NCBI GenBank assembly: GCA_947624485.1
Contig: CANQKM010000003.1
Location: 186,001-250,000 of the forward strand
DNA from: an uncultured Clostridia bacterium
GTDB taxonomy: Bacteria > Bacillota > Clostridia > UBA1381
DNA length: 64,000 nucleotides
Reading direction: 5' to 3'
Shown: positions 1-7,601 of the stretch, in pieces
How positions within the stretch are numbered: the first letter of the stretch is position 1
How the letters are laid out: every line of letters starts with the position of its first letter
Position numbers and translations under genes: made by a program
The notes under the pieces: model-generated
What the model saw: only the letters and a program-made list of their open reading frames with translations
Databases searched by the model: none
Told to the model about the DNA's origin: nothing

Positions 1-1044
1 CTCGAACGTGAATATGCTGCCGCCGCCGTTCGGAAGGTACTTTTTATAGAACTCATGACCTTCCTCTGTCGGGAGTGAAGGGTGGTGCACCGCCTCGACC
101 TGCGGGTGGCTGTTAAGATATTCAACGATTTTAAGCGCGTTTTCCACGTGACGCTCAACCCTGAGCGACAGCGTTTCAAGTCCCTGAAGGAATATAAACG
201 CGTGGAACGGTGAGAGCGTCGCGCCGGTGTTGCGAAGCAGTATCGCTCTTATGTACGTCACAAACGCCGCCGCGCCGACCGCCGCCGTAAAGCTTACGCC
301 GTGATAAGACGGGTTCGGCTCAACGAACTGCGGGAACTTGCCCGACGCTGACCAGTCAAATTTGCCGCTGTCAACGATAACGCCGCCTATCGCAGTGCCG
401 TGACCGCCGATGAACTTCGTCGCGCTGTGTACGACTATGTCCGCGCCGTACTCGATAGGTCTTACGAGGTAAGGAGTTGCGAACGTGTTGTCGATAACGA
501 GCGGAAGATTGTGCGCGTGCGCGATTTTCGCAACCGCCTCAATGTCGATTATGTTTGAATGGGGGTTGCCGAGCGTTTCTATAAATATCGCCTTTGTGTT
601 GTCCCGGATTGCGTTCTCGAACGCGTTTTCCTCATACGGATCAACGAACGTCGTCGTTATGCCGTAGTGGGGGAGAGTATGCTCGAAAAGGTTGTACGTG
701 CCGCCGTAGATCGTCTTTGACGCGACGATGTGACCGCCGTCCTGCGCGAGCGCCTGTATCGCGTATGTGATAGCAGCCGCGCCCGACGCTGTAGCGAGCG
801 CCGCAACGCCGCCCTCGAGTGCCGCGATTCTCTGCTCGAATATGTCCTGTGTGGGGTTTGTAAGTCTGCCGTAGATGTTGCCCGCGTCGCGCAGACCGAA
901 ACGGTCGGCGGCGTGCTGTGAGTTGTGGAACACGTATGACGTTGACGCGTAAATGGGAACGGCTCTTGCGTCCGTTACCGCGTCCGCGCTCTCCTGACCT
1001 ACGTGAAGCTGTAAAGTTTCAAATCTGTAATTTTTATTTGACAT
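1..1044 (-). CDS. metY: O-acetylhomoserine sulfhydrylase, C-terminus beyond window
   Basis: PLP-dependent Cys/Met metabolism enzyme that makes homocysteine from O-acetylhomoserine and sulfide in the cytoplasm. The translation starts MSNKNYRFETLQLHVGQ, has the substrate/PLP stretch GNIYGRLTNPTQ, and the PLP-lysine motif HSATKFIGGHGTAIGG typical of the MetY branch rather than MetB/MetC. About 348 residues are present; the family is about 425 long, so the last quarter lies outside the window. The ATG at 1044 gives the expected N-terminus. It is transcribed away from purE from its own strong promoter, with a leader of about 160 nt. Confidence 0.93.
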   Translation of the reverse strand, partial: MSNKNYRFETLQLHVGQESADAVTDARAVPIYASTSYVFHNSQHAADRFGLRDAGNIYGRLTNPTQDIFEQRIAALEGGVAALATASGAAAITYAIQALAQDGGHIVASKTIYGGTYNLFEHTLPHYGITTTFVDPYEENAFENAIRDNTKAIFIETLGNPHSNIIDIEAVAKIAHAHNLPLVIDNTFATPYLVRPIEYGADIVVHSATKFIGGHGTAIGGVIVDSGKFDWSASGKFPQFVEPNPSYHGVSFTAAVGAAAFVTYIRAILLRNTGATLSPFHAFIFLQGLETLSLRVERHVENALKIVEYLNSHPQVEAVHHPSLPTEEGHEFYKKYLPNGGGSIFTFE

Positions 1045-1209
1045 GGTTATTACCCGCTTTCTTCATTATATTTTATGTTTAGCCCTTTTATCCTTGAAAT
1101 TCAACATCGGCACATTCGGTCGTCCTTAATGTTTTTCAGCCGCTGTGTTAGCATGTTTCGTCACCCTTTCCGTAATTCTTCCTTTTCCTATCGAATTACT
1201 ATGTTTTAC
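1045..1209 (-). other. metY 5' leader, about 160 nt
   Basis: Untranslated stretch between the metY promoter and ATG. Near its 5' end it contains a perfect 7-bp stem (GTAATTC / GAATTAC) with a purine-rich loop. I looked for SAM-I (S-box) core sequences and a T-box element and saw neither. Long leaders on methionine genes are often regulatory, but no known class is recognised here. Confidence 0.4.
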
Positions 1210-1237
1210 ATTATAGCACCTTTTTTCCGTTTGTCAA
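1210..1237 (-). promoter_or_regulatory. metY promoter
   Basis: On the minus strand: TTGACA, 16-bp spacer, TATAAT, a consensus vegetative promoter. Confidence 0.8.
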
Positions 1238-1294
1238 GTGTTTTTTGTAAATTTTTTGAAACAGCGCGGAAAGTTGATGTTTTACGGCTTTATA

Positions 1295-1323
1295 TTGACA
1301 ACCGCGCGGAATTTTGATACTAT
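1295..1323 (+). promoter_or_regulatory. purE operon promoter
   Basis: TTGACA, 17-bp spacer, TACTAT preceded by TG (extended -10), about 30 bp ahead of the purE ATG. No purine riboswitch fold fits in the short leader. Confidence 0.7.
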
Positions 1324-1353
1324 AATTATAACAAAAAACGGAGGTAATGACAT

Positions 1354-1854
1354 ATGACAAAACCAAAGGCAGCGTTAATCATGGGTTCGGACTCGGACTT
1401 TGAAAAGCTCAAGGGCTGCGTATCGAAATTGAAGGAATTTGACATTGAAATCGACGTAAACGTAATAAGCGCGCACCGCACGCCCGACAAGGCGGCTCAG
1501 TTCGCGAAATCGGCGGAGCAAAACGGTATAGAGGTAATCATCTGCGCGGCCGGAATGGCGGCGCACCTCGCTGGCGTGATCGCGGCGCATACCGTTGTGC
1601 CGGTTATCGGCATACCGATAAAGTCCACGCTCGAGGGCCTGGACGCGCTTTTGGCGACGGTACAGATGCCGCCGGGCATACCCGTGGCGACCGTCGGTCT
1701 TGACAACGGCACAAACGCGGCGATACTCGCGGCGCAGATTTTGTCGCTCAAATACGATTACCTGAAGGACGCGCTCAAAGCCGCAAAGGTAAAAATGGCT
1801 GACGGCGTGGCGAAAAAGGACGCGAAAATCAAACAAGCAGTCGCGGAGATGTAA
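1354..1854 (+). CDS. purE: N5-carboxyaminoimidazole ribonucleotide mutase (class I PurE)
   Basis: Rearranges N5-CAIR to CAIR in de novo purine synthesis. The 166 residues contain the family landmarks: GSDSD near the N-terminus (residues 11-15), SAHRTP around residue 40, and the [15 protein letters not shown] stretch. Length is normal. A GGAGG ribosome site lies 8 nt before the ATG. It leads the group purE-purM-purN; no purC, purF, purD, purH or purL is in the window. A repeat unit separates it from purM. Confidence 0.96.
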   Translation: MTKPKAALIMGSDSDFEKLKGCVSKLKEFDIEIDVNVISAHRTPDKAAQFAKSAEQNGIEVIICAAGMAAHLAGVIAAHTVVPVIGIPIKSTLEGLDALLATVQMPPGIPVATVGLDNGTNAAILAAQILSLKYDYLKDALKAAKVKMADGVAKKDAKIKQAVAEM

Positions 1855-1873
1855 TTTTGGAGTTATGCGAAGT

Positions 1874-2046
1874 AAGCCTCCCTTGTTAAAGGGAGGGGGA
1901 CCGCCGAAGGCGGTGGAGGGATTCATTATGAAAATAGGAAAAGGAATCCCCCAGTCAGCTACGCTGACAGCCCCCTTTGACAAGGGGGCCTTACGTAGGG
2001 GCGACTTTCACGGTCGCTCGCATTTACACCGATAAAACACAATTTG
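1874..2046. repeat. Palindromic repeat unit R1 (empty cassette form)
   Basis: Left arm: a hairpin of CCTCCCTT/AAAGGGAGG type, then a second hairpin ACCGCC-gaa-GGCGGT, then GGAGGGATTCATT and an ATG. Right arm, only about 15 nt later: GTCAGC-tac-GCTGAC and a CCCCCTTTGACAAGGGGG hairpin. It then runs into a tail with GTAGGGGCGAC and its partial inverse. The left arm matches the left arm of the DUF559 cassette at 3111-3163 with one difference over nearly 60 bases, including the ATG. The tail, to 2046, is shared with the unit at 14281-14446. Confidence 0.85.
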
Positions 2047-2065
2047 AAATAAAGGAGATAAAATT

Positions 2066-3103
2066 ATGAGTGAAAATGCATACAAACAGGCGGGCGTAGA
2101 CGTTGAGGCGGGCTACGAATCGGTTAGGCTTATCAAGGACGACGTAAAGCGCACCGCGATAGAGGGAGTTATCGGCGGAATAGGCGGCTTCGGCGGCTTG
2201 TTTGAAATGCCGAAAAATTACGAAAATCCCGTGCTTGTGTCGGGTACGGACGGCGTGGGAACGAAGCTTAGAATCGCGTTTCTGATGGACAAGCACGACA
2301 CGATAGGTCAGGACTGCGTTGCGATGTGCGTGAACGACGTTGCCTGCTCGGGCGCGAAACCGCTGTTTTTCCTCGATTATCTGGCGGTGGGGAAGAACGT
2401 TCCCGAAAAAATCGCCCAGATCGTAAAGGGCGTGGCGGACGGCTGCGTAAAGGCGGGCTGCGCGCTCGTGGGCGGCGAGACCGCGGAGATGCCGGGATTT
2501 TATCCCGTTGACGAGTACGACCTCGCGGGATTTTCCGTGGGCGTGGTCGAGAAAAGCAAAATCACTGACGGCGCGAACGCAAAGGCCGGCGATAAGCTTA
2601 TCGGCATAGCGTCGAGCGGTATCCACTCGAACGGCTATTCATTGGTAAGAAAGCTGTTCGGCTTGAACGACGCGGACGCGAAGGAAACGCTTAATACCTA
2701 TTCCGACAAGCTCGGCAAAACGATAGGCGAGGAGCTTTTAACGCCGACGAAGATTTACGTAAAGCCGCTGTTAAAGCTGATCGATGAGGTAGGCATAAAC
2801 ACCGTGTCGCACATCACAGGCGGCGGCTTTATCGAAAACGTGCCGCGAATGCTCCCCGAGGGCTTGAAGGCGGTAATTCACAAGGGAACATGGAAGGTGC
2901 TGCCGGTATTTGAGTTAATGCGGGAAAAGGGTAATATCCCCGAGCGCGATATGTACAATACGTTTAATATGGGTATCGGTATGATCGTCGCCGTTGACGC
3001 GGACAAGGCTGACGCGGCGGTAAAGTGCCTGACCGACGCGGGCGAAACCGCATATATCATAGGCGAACTCACCAAAGGCGAAACCGGCGTTGAAATCGTG
3101 TAA
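2066..3103 (+). CDS. purM: Phosphoribosylformylglycinamidine cyclo-ligase (AIR synthetase)
   Basis: Closes the imidazole ring of FGAM to AIR using ATP. 345 residues, normal length. Visible motifs: [14 protein letters not shown] (residues 58-71), the [19 protein letters not shown] block, GGETAEMPG, and [21 protein letters not shown] lies ahead of the ATG. It is downstream of purE, with repeat R1 between them and the DUF559 cassette immediately after its stop. Confidence 0.97.
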   Translation: MSENAYKQAGVDVEAGYESVRLIKDDVKRTAIEGVIGGIGGFGGLFEMPKNYENPVLVSGTDGVGTKLRIAFLMDKHDTIGQDCVAMCVNDVACSGAKPLFFLDYLAVGKNVPEKIAQIVKGVADGCVKAGCALVGGETAEMPGFYPVDEYDLAGFSVGVVEKSKITDGANAKAGDKLIGIASSGIHSNGYSLVRKLFGLNDADAKETLNTYSDKLGKTIGEELLTPTKIYVKPLLKLIDEVGINTVSHITGGGFIENVPRMLPEGLKAVIHKGTWKVLPVFELMREKGNIPERDMYNTFNMGIGMIVAVDADKADAAVKCLTDAGETAYIIGELTKGETGVEIV

Positions 3104-3110
3104 TGCGGAA

Positions 3111-3575
3111 AGCCTCCCTTGTCAAAGGGAGGGGGACCGCCGAAGGCGGTGGAGGGATTCATTATGAATTACAAGCATAATCCGCAATTAACAGACCGTG
3201 CAAAAAGTCTCAGAAAGAATATGACAAAAGAAGAGAAGCATTTGTGGTATGATTTTTTAAGGAATTTTCCCGTACGCTTTATAAGGCAAAAGGTAATAGA
3301 TAATTATATTGTCGATTTTTATTGCGCTAAAGCCGGAGTTGTAATTGAGCTTGACGGATCACAGCATTATGAAGAACATGGAATGCGGTATGATAAAATA
3401 AGGACGGAAAAGTTAAAAAGCAGAGATTTAATTGTTATTCGCATACCGAATAATGAAATAAACACAAATTTTGAGGGAACATGTCAATACATAGAGAATA
3501 TTGTTAATACAGTATTAAAATGAATCCCTCCGTCATTTGCTTCGCAAATGCCACCTCCCTTTGACAAGGGAGGCT
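3111..3575. mobile_element. Repeat-bounded cassette carrying a DUF559 nuclease gene (R2)
   Basis: A 465-bp unit bounded by perfect 22-bp inverted repeats (3111-3132 and 3554-3575), each itself a hairpin. Inside are second hairpins of different sequence (ACCGCC/GGCGGT on the left, CATTTGC/GCAAATG on the right). Further inside is a perfect 13-bp inverted pair, GGAGGGATTCATT at 3151-3163 and its complement at 3519-3531. The inner left arm supplies the Shine-Dalgarno GGAGG just before the ATG at 3164, and the TGA stop at 3521 lies in the inner right arm, so the gene exactly fills the space between arms. Other copies in the window lack the gene. Inferred: a mobile or dispersing unit. Confidence 0.7.
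3164..3523 (+). CDS. DUF559 (Vsr-like) endonuclease-fold protein
   Basis: 119 residues. Small restriction-endonuclease-like fold related to very-short-patch repair nucleases. N-terminal RAKSLRKNMTKEEKHLWYDF is the standard family opening. The probable metal site is D51 (NYIVDFYC) with E62 and D64 (VIELDGSQHYE). I chose the ATG at 3164: the longer frame from 3119 would translate the repeat hairpin, and GGAGG sits 8 nt upstream of 3164. The gene is AT-rich compared with the pur genes and lies entirely between repeat arms. Its function is not known; a role in moving the repeat is only a hypothesis. Confidence 0.8.
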   Translation: MNYKHNPQLTDRAKSLRKNMTKEEKHLWYDFLRNFPVRFIRQKVIDNYIVDFYCAKAGVVIELDGSQHYEEHGMRYDKIRTEKLKSRDLIVIRIPNNEINTNFEGTCQYIENIVNTVLK

Positions 3576-3593
3576 AACAGTAAGGAGGACAAA

Positions 3594-4190
3594 ATGAAAC
3601 GAATAGGAGTACTTATTTCCGGCGGCGGCACAAACCTGCAGGCGCTCATTGACGCGCAGAAAAGCGGCGTCTTAAAAAGCGGCGGAATAGTATGCGTATG
3701 CTCAAACAGCGCGTCCGCGTACGGCTTGACGCGCGCCCAAAACGCCGGAATACCGACAAAAATAATCCGCAAAAACGCCGACTGCGGCGGCGACATTGAT
3801 GAGTTCAGCCGCCAAATCTGCGCGTACATGAAGGAAATGCGCGTTGACGTTGTGGTACTCGCGGGTTTTCTCGCAATTTTCGGCGGCGAGCTGTTAAAGG
3901 AATACTCGGGCAGAATAATAAACATACACCCGTCCCTGATACCGTCGTTCTGCGGCGAGGGAATGTACGGGCTAAAGCCGCATAGGGCCGCGCTCGACTA
4001 CGGCGTAAAGGTGACCGGCGCGACGGTGCATCTTGTGAACGAGGTCGTTGACGGGGGAAAAATTCTTATGCAAAAGGCGGTCGAGGTACAGGACGGCGAC
4101 ACGCCCGAAATCCTGCAAAAGCGCGTAATGGAGCAGGCGGAATGGATAATTCTTCCGCAGGCGGTGGAAAAATTCTGCGCGGAAATGTAG
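3594..4190 (+). CDS. purN: Phosphoribosylglycinamide formyltransferase
   Basis: Transfers a formyl group from 10-formyl-THF to GAR. 198 residues. Motifs: SGGGTNLQ near the N-terminus, IINIHPSLIPSF (catalytic Asn and His), and TGATVHLVNEVVDGGKI (catalytic Asp region). Start at 3594 is preceded by TAAGGAGG; the upstream in-frame extension would read the repeat arm of the DUF559 cassette, so it is rejected. Likely co-transcribed with purE and purM unless the intervening hairpins interrupt transcription. Confidence 0.95.
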   Translation: MKRIGVLISGGGTNLQALIDAQKSGVLKSGGIVCVCSNSASAYGLTRAQNAGIPTKIIRKNADCGGDIDEFSRQICAYMKEMRVDVVVLAGFLAIFGGELLKEYSGRIINIHPSLIPSFCGEGMYGLKPHRAALDYGVKVTGATVHLVNEVVDGGKILMQKAVEVQDGDTPEILQKRVMEQAEWIILPQAVEKFCAEM

Positions 4191-4240
4191 AAGATTTTGA
4201 GACAATGCAGCCGGACGGAAAATATTTAATCATAACAGCA

Positions 4241-4273
4241 AAAATCCCCGAAAACAATAAATTCGGGGATTTT
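4241..4273. terminator. Bidirectional terminator between purN and hicA
   Basis: Stem AAAATCCCCGAA / TTCGGGGATTTT with an 8-nt loop; A- and T-runs on either side let it act on both strands. Confidence 0.8.
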
Positions 4274-4321
4274 ATTATTAAATCGGTGAACCATTGCAGA
4301 TTTATATAACGAATAACTTAA

Positions 4322-4516
4322 TTAAAATTTCTTATCTATTCCGCTCTGCTTTAATATTGCGTTTGCCGTATGACGCGATTTTATCTTTGTATCTACCGTG
4401 ACATGACGCTTGGTAATGGGACTATACCATATATCGTGATCACCTTTGCCGCGTCTTACAAACTTACATTCGTACTGTTTAAGCAGTTCTCTTACTTTCT
4501 TTTCGTACTCAGCCAT
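4322..4516 (-). CDS. hicA: HicA-family mRNA interferase toxin
   Basis: 64 residues with the dsRNA-binding-like HicA/YcfA fold. The catalytic histidine is H27 in RRGKGDHDIWYSP, followed by HVTVDTKIKSRHTANAILKQ. The ATG overlaps the antitoxin stop by one base (TGATG), which fixes the start at 4516 rather than the TTG before it. Inferred to cleave mRNA when the partner antitoxin is lost. Confidence 0.88.
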   Translation of the reverse strand: MAEYEKKVRELLKQYECKFVRRGKGDHDIWYSPITKRHVTVDTKIKSRHTANAILKQSGIDKKF

Positions 4517-4731
4517 CAAACAGCAATCCTTTCTTGCCGTTCCGATACAAATGATAGAGTGAGCGGCTGTTTGCTGTTATTCATTTTGAGAAGCTCCGGC
4601 GCGGCAAATCTTACGCGTTCGAGCAAAGCGTCAAATGATCCGCTCTCCAATACCAGACCGGGAATATCATCGCTTGTCGCTACCCAGACGCCGGCTTCGC
4701 TGTCCCAAAGCATGTTTATTTTGTAATTCAT
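4516..4731 (-). CDS. DUF1902-type antitoxin partner of HicA
   Basis: 71 residues. WDSEAGVWVATSDDIPGLV followed by an E-rich helix is the DUF1902 signature, a short HicB-like domain. Unlike classical HicB it has no obvious C-terminal helix-turn-helix, so DNA autoregulation may use another surface. GGAGGG lies 8 nt before the ATG. It is first in a two-gene unit with hicA. Confidence 0.82.
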   Translation of the reverse strand: MNYKINMLWDSEAGVWVATSDDIPGLVLESGSFDALLERVRFAAPELLKMNNSKQPLTLSFVSERQERIAV

Positions 4732-4746
4732 CGTTGCATCCCTCCC

Positions 4747-4799
4747 AATGTTACAGTTATATCCAACATTAGTATAGCATATTCGTTTTTATATGTCAA
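4747..4799 (-). promoter_or_regulatory. Toxin-antitoxin promoter with candidate operator
   Basis: Minus strand: TTGACA, 17-bp spacer, TATACT (4771-4799). Just downstream is the inverted repeat AATGTT-N12-AACATT (4747-4770), placed where a repressor would block initiation or elongation. Confidence 0.65.
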
Positions 4800-4835
4800 T
4801 TATCACCGTCCTTAAGTAATATTTTCCATTCCGCC

Positions 4836-4864
4836 TTGACGTTACCCGTATATGCGTATATAAT
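4836..4864 (+). promoter_or_regulatory. vanRS promoter
   Basis: TTGACG, 17-bp spacer, TATAAT; starts transcription about 25 nt before vanR. Confidence 0.75.
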
Positions 4865-4895
4865 AATTTCAGCAAATGAAAAAGGAGCGGCGCGC

Positions 4896-5585
4896 ATGGC
4901 GGAAAAGATACTTATAATAGACGACGAAAAGGAAATAGCGGATTTGATCGAACTGTATCTGAAAAACGAAAACTGCGAGGTGTTTAAGTTTTACTCCGCG
5001 ATCGGCGCTCTTGACAGCATTAGTGCCACAAAGTTTGACCTTGCCGTTCTCGATATAATGCTGCCGGATATAAACGGCTTTACGCTGTGCCAGAAAATCC
5101 GCGAAAAATACAACTACCCTATTATTATGCTCACCGCGAAAAACGAGGAAACCGACAAAATCACGGGCTTGACGCTCGGCGCGGACGACTATATCACAAA
5201 GCCGTTTAAGCCGCTCGAACTGGTCGCGAGAATAAAGGCGCAGCTTCGGCGGTACAAAAAATACAATACCGCAGTTTCAAACAACGATGATGAGGCTGTC
5301 CTTACACATTCGGGTTTAACAATGAACATAAAAACGCACGAGTGCTTCTTGAACGAAAAACCGCTCGCGCTAACGCCGACGGAATTTTCAATACTTCAAA
5401 TCCTCTTGGAAAACAAGGGCAGCGCGGTAAGCTCGGAGGAACTGTTCCACAGGATATGGAAGGACGAGTATTACAGCAAGAGCAGCAACACGATCACCGT
5501 TCACATCCGCCATTTGCGTGAGAAAATGGGCGGCGCGCCGATCATAAAAACCATATGGGGAGTGGGGTATAAAATTGACAAGTAA
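4896..5585 (+). CDS. vanR: VanR-like OmpR-family response regulator
   Basis: 229 residues. Receiver domain with acidic pocket D9-D10 and phospho-acceptor D53 (LAVLDIMLPD), LTAKNEETDKITGLTLGADD and KPF, then a winged-helix DNA-binding domain ending in TIWGVGYKID. Close in wording to VanR proteins of glycopeptide-resistance loci. The start at 4896 follows AAAGGAG; a longer frame from 4836 would overlap the promoter. It overlaps vanS by 11 bases. Confidence 0.88.
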   Translation: MAEKILIIDDEKEIADLIELYLKNENCEVFKFYSAIGALDSISATKFDLAVLDIMLPDINGFTLCQKIREKYNYPIIMLTAKNEETDKITGLTLGADDYITKPFKPLELVARIKAQLRRYKKYNTAVSNNDDEAVLTHSGLTMNIKTHECFLNEKPLALTPTEFSILQILLENKGSAVSSEELFHRIWKDEYYSKSSNTITVHIRHLREKMGGAPIIKTIWGVGYKIDK

Positions 5586-6696
5586 GGATAGGTCGGAATA
5601 CTCAAATCTGAAATCGAAAATTTACGCGCGGTTTTTCATTCTGACAGCCGCCGCGATAGCGATTGTTTTCGCGCTGTACGAGCTTTTGTGGAAAAACCGC
5701 GGCTGGGATTTTACGCTGCGTGTTTTGCTGCGATTAGGCATGGACCGCAATACGGCGGAGGGGATTTATCAGCATTGGTTCCGCAACCTTACGGAGATCG
5801 TGTGGATCGTCGCTGTTGCGGTAATATTCCTTGTAATGCTGCGGTTTTTCCTTAACTGGTTCACGAAGTATTTCACGTCGATAAACAAGGGCATAGACGC
5901 GCTTTTGGTTGAGGACGACAACAAAATCCTCCTGCCGCAGGAAATGTCGGCGACCGAAAACACGCTGAACACCGTAAAGCGCACACTGCGCCAAAGAAAA
6001 CGCGCGGCGGACGAGGCGGAGCAGCGGAAAAACGATTTGATCACATACCTTGCCCACGACATTCACACGCCGTTAACGTCCGTTATAGGCTATATCAGCC
6101 TCTTAAAGGAGTCGCCCGACATGCCGAAGGACAAGGCGGACGCGTATCTCGACATAACGCTCGACAAATCGCTGCAGCTTGAAAAGCTCATAAACGAGTT
6201 TTTCGAGATAACGAAATACAATCTGCAGGAAATAACGTTGGACAAGCGCGGCACCGATATTTATTATATGCTGCTGCAGCTGACGGACGAGTTTTACCCC
6301 GTCCTGAAACGGCACGGCAACAGCATAGAGCTTAACGCTGACGAAAATTTATCGGGCAATGTTGACGCGGAAAAGCTCGCGCGCGTGTTCGCAAATATTC
6401 TGCGCAACGCCGTGTCGTACAGCTATCCCGACACGGCAATCACAATCAGCGCCGCGAAAGCCGATGAAAATATCGTTATTTCGGTAAGCAGCAAAGGCAG
6501 AACAATTCCGAAGGAAAAGCTGAAAGCGGTATTTGAAAAGTTTTTCAGAGCCGACGACGCGCGCGGAACTAACACCGGCGGCGCGGGACTCGGTCTTGCG
6601 ATAGCGAAGGAAATTGTGACGCTGCACGGCGGCGTGATTACAGCCGAAAGCGAAAACGAAATCACAACGTTTACCGTACGCATACCCGCCCGATGA
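5575..6696 (+). CDS. vanS: VanS-like sensor histidine kinase
   Basis: 373 residues from a TTG start inside the end of vanR (the usual arrangement in this family). Two membrane helices (about residues 17-37 and 72-94) flank a short extracellular loop. Then come the dimerisation/phosphoacceptor box LAHDIHTPLTSVIGY with H161, the N-box NAVSYSYPDT, and the G-box GGAGLGLAIAKEI. Expected to phosphorylate VanR in response to cell-wall stress; the actual ligand cannot be read from the sequence. Confidence 0.87.
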   Translation: MTSKDRSEYSNLKSKIYARFFILTAAAIAIVFALYELLWKNRGWDFTLRVLLRLGMDRNTAEGIYQHWFRNLTEIVWIVAVAVIFLVMLRFFLNWFTKYFTSINKGIDALLVEDDNKILLPQEMSATENTLNTVKRTLRQRKRAADEAEQRKNDLITYLAHDIHTPLTSVIGYISLLKESPDMPKDKADAYLDITLDKSLQLEKLINEFFEITKYNLQEITLDKRGTDIYYMLLQLTDEFYPVLKRHGNSIELNADENLSGNVDAEKLARVFANILRNAVSYSYPDTAITISAAKADENIVISVSSKGRTIPKEKLKAVFEKFFRADDARGTNTGGAGLGLAIAKEIVTLHGGVITAESENEITTFTVRIPAR

Positions 6697-6699
6697 AAA

Positions 6700-6722
6700 T
6701 CTTAATATTTTCTTAGGAAATT
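6700..6722 (+). promoter_or_regulatory. Tandem VanR-type box ahead of vanY
   Basis: TCTTAATATTT is followed exactly 11 bp later by TCTTAGGAAATT. The second half resembles the VanR recognition pattern as I recall it (TCGTANGAAANT), differing at one position. The 11-bp phasing is typical of OmpR-family tandem sites. An AT-rich region with possible -10 elements (TATTAA at 6733, TATAAT at 6761) follows. Confidence 0.45.
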
Positions 6723-6748
6723 TTCAATTTAATATTAAAGTATTAAAG

Positions 6749-6784
6749 GTCTTTATTCTTTATAATCAGAATAAAGACTTTTTT
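6749..6784 (+). terminator. Terminator or attenuator between vanS and vanY
   Basis: An 11-bp perfect stem GTCTTTATTCT / AGAATAAAGAC with an 8-nt loop, followed by TTTTTT. It stands 19 bp before vanY, so vanRS messages should stop here unless read-through occurs. Confidence 0.8.
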
Positions 6785-6802
6785 ATTTTGGGGGCGGATA
6801 TT

Positions 6803-7540
6803 ATGAAGCATAAACGTAAACCGGGCTGCGCTGGCGCGGCTGTAATCATTGTATGCCTTGCGGTCATGGTGACGCTTACGGTAATGAAGCTGATTGACAT
6901 TGGCGCGCTCGGGCGTATTAAAACGGAAATATCGCTGCTTACCGATCCGATAGATAAGAACGCCGTTTCGTCCGAGGACGACGGCTGGCAGCTGATGCTC
7001 ATAAACGCCGACAATCCGCTGCCCGACAATTTCAGTGTGGAATTGACCTCGCTCGCGAACGGTCACAAGATCGACAGCCGCGTTTATCCGCATTTACAGA
7101 AAATGTTTGACGACGCGAGAAGTCAGGGGATTTTGCCGTCAATATCCTCGTCGTACAGGACGGCAAAGGAGCAGCAGGCCGAACTTGATCAGAAGAAAGA
7201 GGAATTTATACGCCGGGGCTACTCACCCGACGACGCGCTCGAAGCCGCGAAAACATGGGCGGCTCTACCCGGCACAAGTGAGCATCAGGCTGGGCTTGCG
7301 GTCGATATTACGAGCGCCGATGCGTCGGTTCAATCGCCCGACATCGTGTGGAACTGGCTCAAGTCAAACGCGCACAAGTACGGCTTTATCCGCCGTTATC
7401 CGCCCGATAAGGTCGGCATAACCGGCATAAGCAACGAGCCGTGGCATTTCAGATATGTCGGACAATCCGCCGCTGAGGAAATATATAAGCACGGTCTGTG
7501 CCTGGAGGAGTATTTGGAGATTTTACATATTAAATATTGA
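6803..7540 (+). CDS. vanY: VanY-like D,D-carboxypeptidase
   Basis: 245 residues. One N-terminal membrane anchor (about residues 10-29), then a peptidase M15B domain with zinc-site motifs SEHQAGLAVDI (H161, D168) and EPWHFRYV (H215), and the SSYRT motif. It trims the terminal D-Ala from peptidoglycan stems outside the membrane. Start at 6803 (ATG) is preferred to the TTG at 6788. No VanG/VanB-type ligase, VanT, VanH or VanX gene follows, so this is a partial, probably housekeeping or stress-response, cluster. Confidence 0.87.
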   Translation: MKHKRKPGCAGAAVIIVCLAVMVTLTVMKLIDIGALGRIKTEISLLTDPIDKNAVSSEDDGWQLMLINADNPLPDNFSVELTSLANGHKIDSRVYPHLQKMFDDARSQGILPSISSSYRTAKEQQAELDQKKEEFIRRGYSPDDALEAAKTWAALPGTSEHQAGLAVDITSADASVQSPDIVWNWLKSNAHKYGFIRRYPPDKVGITGISNEPWHFRYVGQSAAEEIYKHGLCLEEYLEILHIKY

Positions 7541-7565
7541 AAGTTATTGAGAGTTGTTGTATAAT
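7537..7565 (+). promoter_or_regulatory. Promoter of the EVE/nuclease gene
   Basis: TTGAAA, 17-bp spacer, TATAAT, starting inside the vanY stop region. Confidence 0.65.
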
Positions 7566-7601
7566 AAATTATACAAAGATAATATGAAAGGCGGAGCAAA
7601 T

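Noticed and set aside
1045..1209. SAM-I riboswitch before metY
   Set aside because: Core sequences and the expected multi-stem order are not visible.
1375..1983. Minus-strand 202-codon frame over purE
   Set aside because: Antisense shadow of purE running into repeat R1 (NPSTAFGGPPPF-type text is the translated repeat).
2024..2626. Minus-strand 200-codon frame over purM
   Set aside because: Antisense shadow; composition rich in R, H, Y as expected for the complement of GC-rich coding sequence.
2878..3162. Minus-strand 94-codon frame starting MNPSTAFGG
   Set aside because: Starts in the repeat arm and continues as purM antisense.
4896..7540. Glycopeptide-resistance operon
   Set aside because: No D-Ala-D-Lac or D-Ala-D-Ser ligase, dehydrogenase, racemase or VanX/XY gene in the window.
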